Shown piece by piece: positions 36,781-48,300 of a DNA stretch of 64,000 nucleotides (the first letter of the stretch is position 1; every line of letters starts with the position of its first letter). A program made the translations under genes and the position numbers. The notes beneath the pieces were generated by a model, which was not told the origin of the DNA, made no database searches, and saw only the letters and a list, made by a program, of their open reading frames with translations. The stretch is from Symsagittifera roscoffensis. Lineage: Eukaryota; Xenacoelomorpha; Acoela; Convolutidae. The stretch covers positions 48,405,618 through 48,469,617 of the forward strand of contig NC_087067.1 in the NCBI RefSeq assembly GCF_963678635.1, in the 5' to 3' direction.

Positions 36781-36873
36781 ATGTCATTTGTAAAAATTAA
36801 ATTAGAGTGGGGAAAACAAACTTTAGAAGATAAATTCAAAAAACAAATAACGGAAGAGATTTATCAATGGTAG
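36781..36873 (+). CDS. Possible short first exon (MSFVKIKLEW...), unit 1
   Basis: A 30-codon frame starts at the first ATG 39 bases after a TATA-like GTATATAAAT. It reads MSFVKIKLEWGKQTLEDKFK and ends QITEEIYQW before TAG; CAATG/GTAGTA could be a donor. It is repeated without change in unit 2 (39,233-39,325), where the TATA-like site reads GTATTTAAAT. A candidate continuation lies at 41,202. No family is recognised. The codon content is better than the flanks but the frame is short, so it may be chance. Confidence 0.25.
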   Translation: MSFVKIKLEWGKQTLEDKFKKQITEEIYQW

Positions 36874-38021
36874 TATGAAGGGTTGAATTTTCATGAGTCC
36901 GAAATAATTGTTTTTCATTCTGATGGAAATTTTATTTTTTATTGAAATTCACAAGCATTTGTCCTTGAAAACTTTTTCAATCAGCAAAAAATTACAAAAA
37001 ATTGTAAAATCTTTGATTAATTGCATTATTTAAATCTGATGGAAAGCGAATCTCGATAGATTTTTTCTTCGCCTCTTTTAACTTGAATTTTCTTCAACTG
37101 TTTTTGCCCAAAATATTCTTTGCCCAATAATAAGTTGAAAGATATTAAGGAATTTGATTTTGAAAATACTCTTAAAATCTCCTAAATTTGTTGTGCAAGT
37201 TCCCAATTTGCAGATTTTGTTCATTGGAGATGAAAAAAACTCTGAAAAAACTTAACTTATTCGCCAGAGAAAATGGATTCAATTTTTTCAAGTTTTTTTT
37301 TCAGGTTTTGAGAATTGTGACCATTTTTAGAATTGAAAAAGAAATTTATTTTCACCTTGAACTTTTGATTCGTGCAAATTCTTAGATTTGCAGGTGTTCT
37401 ACATTTCAGTGTGGTTGCGTATCATTATTTACTATTTTTTAAGGCAAACGAATTTTTTCAGCACAGATAATTGTCAAACTTTCTTGTGATGACCGGTTAA
37501 AAAAATTTGAAAGAAAAAATCAATGAATTTGAAAAAAACCATCTGAAAATATCAGTTCTTGAAAATTCTTTGTCGAAATACTGTTGTCGAAATACTATTC
37601 AAATAGTGTGTTTTAGGTTATTTTCTAGTCTCAAGAAATCTAGTCAACCTTAAAGCTATACTAAAAAAGATGATTGTTGCCTGGTACAAAATGTTTGCTG
37701 AAATAAGGAAGTTTGCACAGTAATCTGAGAAACATAAAACTCTCAATTGTTGTATCAAACACTGGTCGGAAAAATTGCTATACCTGGTTGACAAACTCAC
37801 AACGAAAAAGCTAGTCAAACACATTCTCAAATGGAGCCTATCAAAAACTGCTAGTCGTACGTTTTCACACTATGCAAGTTGTTCAACTCATATGTTTTCA
37901 AAGATAGCTTTCTCTCCCATGTCAACTTAAGAGTTTTAAATTAAGTCTGAAGATTTTCAAATTAATATCCTAATTATAACGTAATTTAAATTGATTTTGA
38001 ATTACAAAAAAAATTCTATGT

Positions 38022-38115
38022 ACCTATGTGTCACTGCAGATGTGTGAAATCTAAATGCGGATGTACCTTGAGGGGTGAAAGCTACCCGCCAGGGGTGACA
38101 CTTTGGAAGCCTTAA
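38022..38115 (+). pseudogene. Truncated third copy of the 12-cysteine exon
   Basis: This is the 3' end of gene B exon 2, carried along by the tandem duplication. It encodes the last part only (MCHCRCVKSKCGC to SYPPGVTLWKP) and keeps the stop at 38,113-38,115. It lacks an acceptor, the first seven cysteines and a signal peptide. One substitution changes Phe to Leu in GVTF. It is not expected to yield a protein. Confidence 0.9.
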
Positions 38116-39232
38116 TTCCGATTCAATATAATGCGACTTAAAAAGATCCAAACCTGAAACAAAAAGCGATCAATCACTTTATTCAGGGGTGCAAATTATT
38201 GTTATACATTGGTTGCTGAACAAAAAATGAAAAATGAAGAGAATTTTTTTTGGGGTGTGAAGTGTTTTTTTTGCAAAAATTGCAACTTTTTGTAAAGTTT
38301 GAGAATTTGCAATGGCCTAATTACTGTTGTAAAACTATTCCATTGATTTTGTAATATTCGGCTCTGATATTTATGATAAATTGAGTTTAAGTTCAATCAA
38401 CTTGATATAGTTCTAATTAAAGTACAAAAAATGGGCTCACGATGCTGCAATCCTGCTTCCAAATTTGAGTGATGACTAAATTATGCAATTTTGTTCAAGA
38501 TTTGATGACAATTGTTAAAATATAAAATTATCCTTTTGGTATGGTTTGCATAAAAATTACTGATCAATTAGTCTTCAATAGGGAAACATTTTCAGACACT
38601 TTTTTTCTAAACAAAAAACTATAGCTTCAGATCGAAACGTAACTCAGAAAAACATGGCTTCTATCAAATAATTTCTCTGTTTTTCGGATTTGCGGTAGTT
38701 ATATAATTGGGTTTGCGGTAGTTTTTTCTTCAGTCAATATCAATCTTTTGATGAAAATTTTATTAAACCATCTGAAAATACGGTTGTCTTGATCTGAAAT
38801 ACAAGATCCATTAGTCTGTGCTCATAGTCGGGAAAAACTTGGGGGTGTGAATTATCCTGAGCTTGCCATTTAGGGATATTAAACATGCGATATATCGTTT
38901 AACTCGCGTCAGCAGCGAATATAATCATTTCAGTTTGAACTCTTTACTAAATAATTCGGTCCTCAGGAAAACTATACGAGAAGGTAAACATTTTTTTTGG
39001 TAATTTGCATAGCGAAGTGGATAAATTGAAGAAAAAAATGAAAAAGAAAACATTTTCTCCAATATTTTGTTTATATTAACTTGGTTACAAACATTTTCGT
39101 AAGGCTTTAATGACCATTCACTACAGTTAGATTCTGCTCTGATATACTACTAGTCTTGTTTTCTATACTATTCACTTCATCTGTTTTATTTCAAGTATTT
39201 AAATCACTCGTCGGATCACATTTAAATCCAAA

Positions 39233-39325
39233 ATGTCATTTGTAAAAATTAAATTAGAGTGGGGAAAACAAACTTTAGAAGATAAATTCAAAAAACAAAT
39301 AACGGAAGAGATTTATCAATGGTAG
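39233..39325 (+). CDS. Possible short first exon, unit 2 copy
   Basis: This is the identical 30-codon frame in the second unit of the tandem duplication, 34 bases or so after a degraded TATA-like site. See the evidence given for the first copy; absence of changes reflects the recent duplication and is not proof of constraint. Confidence 0.2.
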   Translation: MSFVKIKLEWGKQTLEDKFKKQITEEIYQW

Positions 39326-40959
39326 TATGAAGGGTTGAATTTTCATGAGTCCGAAATGATTGTTTTTCATTCTGATGGAAATTTTATTTTTTATTGAAAT
39401 TCACAAGCATTTGTCCTTGAAAACTTTTTCAATCAGCAAAAAATTACAAAAAATTGTAAAATCTTTGATTAATTGCATTATTTAAATCTGATGGAAAGCG
39501 AATCTCGATAGATTTTTTCTTCGCCTCTTTTAACTTGAATTTTCTTCAACTGTTTTTGCCCAAAATATTCTTTGCCCAATAATAAGTTGAAAGATATTAA
39601 GGAATTTGATTTTGAAAATACTCTTAAAATCTCCTAAATTTGTTGTGCAAGTTCCCAATTTGCAGATTTTGTTCATTGGAGATGAAAAAAACTCTGAAAA
39701 AACTTAACTTATTCGCCAGAGAAAATGGATTCAATTTTTTTAAGTTTTTTTTTCAGGTTTTGAGAATTGTGACCATTTTTAGAATTGAAAAAGAAATTTA
39801 TTTTCACCTTGAACTTTTGATCCGTGCAATTTCTTAGATTTGCAGGTGTTCTACATTTCAGTGTGGTTGCGTATCATTATTTACTGTTTTTTAAGGCAAA
39901 TGAACTTTTTCAGCACAGATAAATGTCAAACTTTCTTGTGATGGCCGGTTAAAAAAATTTGAAAGAAAAAATCAATGAATTTGAAAAAACCATCTGAAAA
40001 TATCAGTTCTTGAAAATTCTTTGTCGAAATACTGTTGTCGAAATACTATTCAAATAGTGTGTTTTAGGTTATTTTCTAGTCTCAAGAAAACTAGTCAACC
40101 TTAAAGCTATACTAAAAAAGATGATTGTTGCCTGGTACAAAATGTTTGCTGAAATAAGGAAGTTTGCACAGTAATCTGAGAAACATAAAACTCTCAATTG
40201 TTGTATCAAACACTGGTCGGAAAAATTGCTATACCTAGTTGACAAACTCACAACGAATAAGCTAGTCAAACACATTCTCAAATGGAGCCTATCAAAAACT
40301 GCTAGTCGTACGTTTTCACACTATGCAAGTTGTTCAACTCATATGTTTTCAAAGATAGCTTTCTCTCCCATGTCAACTTAAGAGTTTTAAATTAAGTCTG
40401 AAGATTTTCAAATTAATATCCTAATTATAACGTAATTTAAATTGATTTTGAAGTACAAAAAAAATCCAGAAAACTTGAAAAAAGCTTTTTTTGCTATAAA
40501 AAAGTAGTCATATTCATTTTTCTAAAAAAAATGTGTGACAACCATGCTTCCAAATTTTTTTGTTCTGCATTATAGATAGAGTAAGAGGACTTTGAAAGTT
40601 GGTTAACTTCATGCATTAGTCTTAAAACTGATTGTTGAGACAAAAAGTACCGAGAAAAAATATCAATTTTTCTTTCACCATCTACAAATACTTATTGTTT
40701 TGTTATAGTTAAGCGCGAGTTGTAATGCATTAATTGATATGGAGAATCTTCTAATGGGTAATATCATTGTGATTCGCGTGAGTCTTGACGCTTAACCAAT
40801 AGGCTCTCCTCTTTGTGAAAAAATCTTTATACTGTAAAAAAAATTTAAAAAAACCAACTGTTTTTTTCTATTTACCTCATCTATGGATATTAACTTTCTA
40901 AAAATTGACGTATTTCATTTATGGTGATATTTTTCAAATGACAATTTTAGTGAGCCGTA

Positions 40960-42108
40960 CATTACGAGGCCAAACTGTGCATTTTGAGCCTTGTAAGCGA
41001 AAAACGCAAGAGGCCAAAACCAGATTTGTTGCGGAATCCGCAACATTGCTATTTTCTTTGATCTTCTTTGCTGCTTTGGATTTCCCTCACAATTAACTAA
41101 AACACTGTACCGCTGAAAATCGCTCCAACAAATAGGCGAATTCGTTCACATATATGTATAAATTTAGTATAGCGTTAAAAATATTATCTTTTATTTACTA
41201 GATGGTCACCAGAAAGTTTCGAGAAAGAATATGACATTTATCTAAAATCGTTTGATAATTGTGAAGTAGCTATTCAGAAAGGTGTAGCAATGTGTATTTA
41301 ATCAAAAAACTGCGTTCATGATTTGATTTTACTTTTGACTCATCTCAAATTTTGCCCTCATGGATTCACTACAATCGGAATCTAATAGATCAGTATTTGG
41401 GATTGAGTGAAAGCAAACTTCTGACCTTATTAGGCGATATGATTAACGTTGTGTTTCCAAAACACAATTTATTCGGTGTTGTAATTATTTGGCGTTGTGT
41501 TTCCAAAAAGAGTGTTTGAGATTGATACAAACTCAAATACTGACCAAACCCGGCGACATGCGGTGCGTTGTGTTTCTAAACACTCTCAACACAATGACTC
41601 AAATGATTGAATTTATTCGCTGTTGTGTTTCCAAAATACTGAAAGCTGACATCCACTAATTTAATTTAAAAAGATTTGTTCGTGGATTTCGCTGTCAAAA
41701 GGTTCGGTCCTTGCTTTTGAATTCCGCATTGCTATAGATAAGAATTCCAACTCTAGCTTTTAATTGTTTATATGCAAGTTCAGTAAAAAAAAAAACTCGA
41801 AATCCACTTACAGTTTGCGGAACTCGCATAAATTTGAGGATTCGGCTTACAAAGTTTGCAGATTCCACTTACATTTGCGGATTCGACTTACATTTTGTGG
41901 AATCCAGTGTGGAATCCAGAACAGCTAGCTATAGTGTCTTGTTGCGGAATAAAATTTACGTTGCAGGTATTTGTACGCGAAATCCACGGAAGTTTTGTAA
42001 GTGGAATACACTTACACTTTGGAACATGTTTAAAGGTTTGTCTATGGAATCCATGAACATATAGACAAAAAGTGTGCGCCTATCCATGCACAGTTCGGTC
42101 TCGTAATG
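40960..42108. mobile_element. Non-autonomous DNA element with terminal inverted repeats, 1.15 kb
   Basis: It begins CATTACGAGGCCAAACTGTG and ends, read inversely, with CATTACGAGACCGAACTGTG, so the termini are imperfect inverted repeats of about 22 bp. The same ends bound the 202-bp element at 48,553-48,754, and the subterminal phrase TTTGTCTATGGAATCCATGA matches CTTGTCTCTGGAATCCAGGA there. Inside are several copies of GTTGTGTTTCCAAAA (41,448-41,635) and short direct repeats of a GATTCGACTTACATTTTG-like unit (41,800-41,900). No transposase frame is visible. Confidence 0.65.
41202..41301 (+). CDS. Possible exon inside the 40.96-42.11 kb element
   Basis: After TTTATTTACTAG the plus strand has an open frame reading WSPESFEKEYDIYLKSFDNC, with a GTAGCT donor-like site after GAA at 41,265 and a stop at 41,299-41,301. 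The frame could continue the short frames at 36,781 or 39,233 (..EEIYQ/WSPES..), but only if the splice uses non-GT/AG ends in a shared ATGGT. No family is recognised; chance is a fair explanation. Confidence 0.2.
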
Positions 42109-42376
42109 ATTATTGATCCGAATGTTAATTTTTACGACAGTCGGCTTAGACGAACAAAAATTTTAGATGCTGAACTTCGCAGGTGGAGGAAAAAGAGAAA
42201 CAGCTTGTTAGACTCCATTCACTCTTAGGTTAAAAAACATAAGTAGATATCTTATTTTTGCAACCACGTAATGAGAATTTTCAAGATTAAGCAAGTACAT
42301 CGAGCGGTCTTCAAATAATGCATGATGCAACTACTTAAATTACAAAATATTTTTGACGGTACACATAATTTGATTT

Positions 42377-45300
42377 CTAATCCTTTAATTTTGCATCAAT
42401 TGACGTTTTATTCTGTTCGTTGTTTTGATCCTTGTTGACAGTTTCTTTAATCCACGCAAAGTCGTTGGGCCATTCCAAAAGTTTTACGGTCGAAAGAGAT
42501 TCCTCTGATCCAATTCGAACTGGTATGTAACCAAGACTCTTCATTGTGTCCATTAACTCGAAAGGTCCCTGGACATCAGTTCCATCCTTCAGATATCTGT
42601 TTTAACCCATTCAATGTTAGAAACAAAAGTTTTTCAAATCACAAATTGGTTCTTTTCAAAGAGTAGAAGTTTTAACAAATGATGATAAAGTTCTTACTAA
42701 ACTGCTCGTACCAGCACGGAGCACTGAATGTTCCGAGTTTCTCTCAAGGTCTATGGAGCAGTGTTTGCTGTAAAAAAATATGTCAATCCCCACACGCGAT
42801 ATAAAGTAGAAAGTGATTGTTTTCGCTCCTAGTAACAAATCGATTACGGCAAAAATGCTTCCTTCAATTACTTTGGAACGATTTCTATAACGGAAATAAA
42901 TCGCGAGTTAATTGTCCCCAATTCGCCAAATTGGCAGTCTTTACGCCGCCATAACTTAGTAACGATACAAAATCAAAGGTAAAGTATCTTTTTAATTTAA
43001 AGATCAGAACAAAATTTTTTGACTGATAGAAAAATCTCGTTAAAAACAGCAGGTTGAAAAGTCGAAAATGGTTTGGAGAAAAAACACCCGAGCTCAAACA
43101 TTTTTCATTCACTTTTTTCGAAATATAAATTTTCTGTTTATGTTTAATCTTTGACCAAATTAATCTATATTTTAAATTGCATACTTTTTCATGATAAATG
43201 CTTCCATTGATATATATGGCACTTCTATTGTAGATAGGAACTTCATGCCGCCTGATATCACTTTAGGTTCAGATCCTTCACAGTCTATCTTCATTAGGGC
43301 TTCCCTAATTCCTAGTTTTTGGAACAGCGGCAACAGATCGTCCAATGTAGCCACTGAAGATGTCTGAAACATTAAAAAAAACGACTCGGAATTTGTCATT
43401 AATAATAAATTTGTTTCAATAATCCAGCAATATAGAAAACTTATCATTGATAGAGCACCAACTTATCATTGATAGAGCAAGCGCAGAAGGTAATTTAACC
43501 TCTTGAAGCGCCACTGAGAATTTTCTATTAGATACAGTCTTATATGGACCTGATTGTTTAATCTGAGTAACATTTATACAGAAAAAAAAAGATAATAGGT
43601 TTAAGGAAAAAAAATTAAAATTCAAAATCTTACAGTTCCTTCATCTTGCATCTAATTGATAATTTTTTACAGAATTATTTACAAGCAAAGAAAAGTAGCA
43701 AAAAACAGTCTTCAGATTTGAAAATATATTTTATAATATTTGCTTTATTTCAAAAAATACGATGTTTTTTTTGGGTGTTTGCTTTATAGTTCAATTATTT
43801 AGAAACAAAAACAACTCAAAACTTTTTTACGAAAACAATTTGTTGAAGTAACCGCAATCAATTAAACAAGGACTTCTGATTTTACGCATAAGGTTGTCTA
43901 TAGACTGCTTAGGCTCCTTTAACATTTCTTTTTTGATATTCATATTGAAATTATTTAGAGAATAATATAGTGTCCGTAATCGCACAGATATTAATTTTTT
44001 GTTAGTTCTTGGGAACTTTTTTATTATTGATTTTATTCTTCTAGTGGTATCGATTGATTTGTCTAACTCTTGTTCTGAAATAAAATTGTTCACGTCGTTA
44101 ATTTCATATTCTCGGTTTATTTCTTTAGACAGTAATTTCGGTAGTCCGTTGACATGTAATTCATTGATTGATCAAATTCCCTGCGTTTTTTTATGGTCTT
44201 TACTTCTTGTGTTTTTTTGAGGCCAACCGAAAATTAAAAAATCTTGTTGTATTTGCAATTTCTTGAGCGGCTTATACAATACAATATATTGATAAATTGA
44301 TTGTGTAAACTGCTGCTAAATTCCAATGAGAACAGATATGCTGAGAAACTGCCTTGCTTGATAAAAAATGGATATGAATTGATTGCATTTTGTCTTACTG
44401 ATTCATTATGTTGGTTGAAGGTATTTTTTTATCCAAAATTAGTCTCAGGTATTTTATTGCACTTTTTAGTTCTATCGTGTTATGGTTCTAGGTAAAATTT
44501 TCAAATTTTTTATTCCACTAGTGATCATTATTTGGGTTTTTCCTTTGTTCGTTGTAAGCTTTTTATTTCCCATCCATTTGGATTTTAATACCAAATCTGG
44601 GTTAAATTCTTAAATTTCGTTGAGTGTTCCAAAAAATTAGTGTCATCCGCATAAATAATACATTCATTATGCATTGGTATGTTGGGAAGATCAATGATAT
44701 AAATAGGAAAAAGAAGAGGACCCAAAACAAAGCCTTGAGGTATCCTACAATGAAGCTTTTCTGTTGTTGAACAATTGTTCGCATGACATACATACTGGTT
44801 TCTTTTGGTGAGGTAGGATTTCAGTAAATTAAAAGGAACTTCTCACCGCCCGTAAAGGCGACACTTGTGAATCAGGGTGTTCTGATCAACAGTTTTGAAA
44901 GCTTTAGATAAATTTAAGGGTGTGCAGTGCGTCAAATTGTCAGTATTTTCGTTTTCGGAAAAAAAACCTCTAAAGTTTCCACAAAAGCATCAACTGTAAA
45001 GCGTTTGTTGCGAAATCCAAACTTATTGAAAAAAATGATTATTCGTTTCGATAATAGTTTTTTGAAAACTTTTTTTTATAACAGGAACTAAAGAAATATA
45101 ATCGTATGGAAGTGACTTGTCTCCTTCTTTGAAAATGAGAACTAGTTTTGGCGTTTTAAGAGAACTGGGATAAACTGCTTCGCTAATTATCTGGTTAAAA
45201 ATACTGATCAAGTGAGCTGTTATAATAGGGATATTTTTTTTATTAAGTAATCTGACAGACCCATGTCATCTTCAGACTTTTTGATGGGCAGTTGCTTTAT

Positions 45301-48300
45301 TGTGTCATAAATTTCCTGTTCATCAAATTGTGACAGGAAGAAAGAATCTGTATTTTGCAGAAAATCTGGAAAAATCACTCTGTTTTTAAAATTCAAATGA
45401 CAACTCCGGACCGATTGTGACGAATTGGTAGTTGAATTCCTGTGCAGTTATAGAACTTTCTTCGGCATTTGAAGTTTTTTTCTTATTATCGCTTTTAATT
45501 TTTTTCACATAATCAAACAAGTTTTTATTGGTTTGTCCAGTGTTTTCAAGGAATAGGCCATTGTAAAACTCTTTTTGATTTTCTGCTTTTTTTTTAAATT
45601 TGCAAGTTTGCTGTCTCAGTTTTTGCTTTGCCTCTGAAGTACCCTGATTTTGATATGCTTTTAGTAATTTGTGATTTCTAGCACTCGCTTTTTTGATATC
45701 ATTCGTTATCCGGCTTTTTTTTTATTTTGTCTCTTTTTGACAACAGAAACATTGCATCCAGAGTGTTTTAAAATTGCTGCTGCACGAATTCAATTGTTTC
45801 ATTAGTACCAACTGCACTATCTTCAAACTCAATTTCGATTAGATTTTATGTAAAAACCAGTTGAATTCAAATTTGAATTCCTGCGTTAGCAATTTTCCTT
45901 AGTTTCTACCGTAAAAAGCCTTCATTTTCTCAAGAGTCCAATGTTGAAGTCCACTTCAACACCATAATGATCAGTGATTGCGTGATCAAAACTCTATTGG
46001 AGCATGGCAAATTTAAAAAATTTGTTCGAGAAATCTGTGTAACATGCGTTCTTTCATTTGACCCGAATATCAGAATAAAATAAAATAGTTCCATTTTTTC
46101 GTGGAGTTGCGTGCTATCTTGTGTAGCAACAGATAAATCTATCTTAAAGTGTCCGTCCACTTATTATGTTTATCTTTCTTGTCAATTTTTAATTCAAACA
46201 TATGGTTCAATAAAAATTCAAGGAAATTTTCTTTATTTGCACTAGGCGACTTGTAAACTGCAGTTAGAAACAATTTCTGTTTGTTACAGTTCGCCGAGAC
46301 CGTAAGAATTTGCATTTCTTTTGAAGTTGCATGTTTCAAAATCTTTAAACGTTTCCTTCCTTAGAAAGAATTGCTACTCCTCCATCCCTACCATTTGTTT
46401 TGTTACATGTACCTATGTGCTTAAAATCATTTTGGCACAAAATAAGATTAAATATATCCCCAAGCTAAGCTTTTGTTAGAACAACATAAAAAGGCTTCAA
46501 GTTTTGTTGCTGAAGCAGTAAATCCAAATCATTCTAATTTCCTCCAGAAGAACAATATTTTTTTTTAAAAGAAAATTTCGGATTATTTTGTTTCAAAACT
46601 GTGGTCAATTTTCCAGAAGTGCCATTTGTTATCATTTTGAATTTTTGTCGCAAAAAGTTGTAAATATTTAATATGCAAAAAGCGTTTTATGTGTTTGTCT
46701 GTGTTCAGAACTGCATGAGATAAATAAATAAAACTTTTTTTTTGTTTTAGAATTAAAAACAAAGAGAAAAAAATCAGATGTATGAGCAGTCCAAGCTTCG
46801 CTCTATTTAATTTCAATACTTAATTTGAGAAAAAAAAATCAGTTTTACAAATTGGAGATGAATTTGAGAGTTCACCGGAAATCACTTTGCTCTCTCCCAC
46901 CTCACATTGAGAAACTTCAATAATTACAGAAGTATGGCTAGATAATTCACTAAATCATTAGGACACAAATGAAAACTACTGTTTTTTCTCAAACAGTTTC
47001 TGATATAATTAACGATTAGCTTCGATTTTTTTTGTGCACAGTTTCTGTTGTAAGTAAAAAGAGTTTAAGAAAAAAAGTATGTCCTGTACTTTAACGGCTG
47101 AAAAATATGTCTCTAAAACAGGTAACGATGTTTATATTAACTGAAAACGGAGAATGTGGATCATCAAATTTCGGCAAAAATTGTTCTCAGACTCCGTTTT
47201 CAACTACTAACTGCTGTAGTCTAAAAAAACTGGAAAATATTTTAAGAGCCAACCAACAAAAAACGTGCATATTTTTTTAGTTAAATCCTTATAAGACCCT
47301 TTATCATGTAAAATTTTCTGCCATTATTGAAAATGTTAATCTAAATTCATTTTTTGTATACAAAAAAACACCAAGAAATTCTTGGAGTTTCTTGAGCGCA
47401 CGAATAAACTTCAATATACCACAAACGATCAATCGTACAGGAAATTCCAAGTTTGTTTTCATCATATTCAACCAAATTGAAAATTATCATCACATTTTGA
47501 AAGACGAAATGAAGAAGTCAGAAGCTAGCCCTTCTTCGTCGGAAGGCTTGCATTTAACTTACGTCATTGCCGCAGACTTCTCTCGCATCGACAACAGTTC
47601 CTCCTAAATTACTACTCGTCTTGTTCACTTGCGGTATTGCACACTTTGAGAAAATGTTTCTTTCCAATTACTTGTATTTTTTTCAGAAATTTTTTGAAAA
47701 GTTACATAGTGTTTTCACATGGAATTATATACCAAAAAATACTTTTTTTGAATATGGTTATATAGTTTTTAGTTTGAAAATTTTGGTGATTGAGAAAAAA
47801 AGGCCTGTTTTTTGCAAATTTACTTTTATCTTAGCAAATGAAACAAAAGAAAAAAATTGTGGTTACAAAAAAAAACACATTTTCTTGTGATTTTTGAATT
47901 TTTTGTTTGAAAAAATCATTCTGAACTACGTTATAAACACGAAAAGTCAAATTTTGCATGCAAAATTTTTTTTTTCTTAAAATTTATATTTTAGCACAAA
48001 AGCAAGTTTGTAGCCAAAAAAGGGATTAAAAATTTTTTTACCTCAAACTTTTGTTTTTGCTTATGATAAGCATTTTTCTGACCGAAATTAAAATTTTGTT
48101 TTTGATTGTCAAAATGCCCTCTATCATAGATATAGTTATTTAAATCTATTTGAAGTTACCCAGACTTGTTTTTCGGTGATTTTTGAAATTTTAATTTTTT
48201 CTATGACAAAATGACTATCTTATAATTTTCATACATGAAAATTGTATGATAAACATTTCTTATCAAAATTTTAAATCATTTTTTTAATAACCAGAAAGCT

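Larger units (their letters stand above)
35550..40466 (+). repeat. Young ~2.45-kb tandem duplication starting in gene B exon 2
   Basis: Unit 1 (35,550-38,021) and unit 2 (38,022-40,466) are nearly identical, with a few substitutions and short indels. The repeat starts at ACCTATGTGTCACTGC, inside gene B exon 2, so unit 2 opens with a truncated copy of that exon. The junction reads TTCTATG/TACCTATG. Matching frames at 37,188/39,640 (+) and 37,618/40,069 (-) are paired only because the whole unit is duplicated; they show no family features. Confidence 0.95.

Noticed and set aside
37188-40281. Paired frames at 37,188/39,640 (+) and 37,618/40,069 (-) that look conserved
   Set aside because: Their similarity only reflects the recent tandem duplication; there is no sign of coding constraint.
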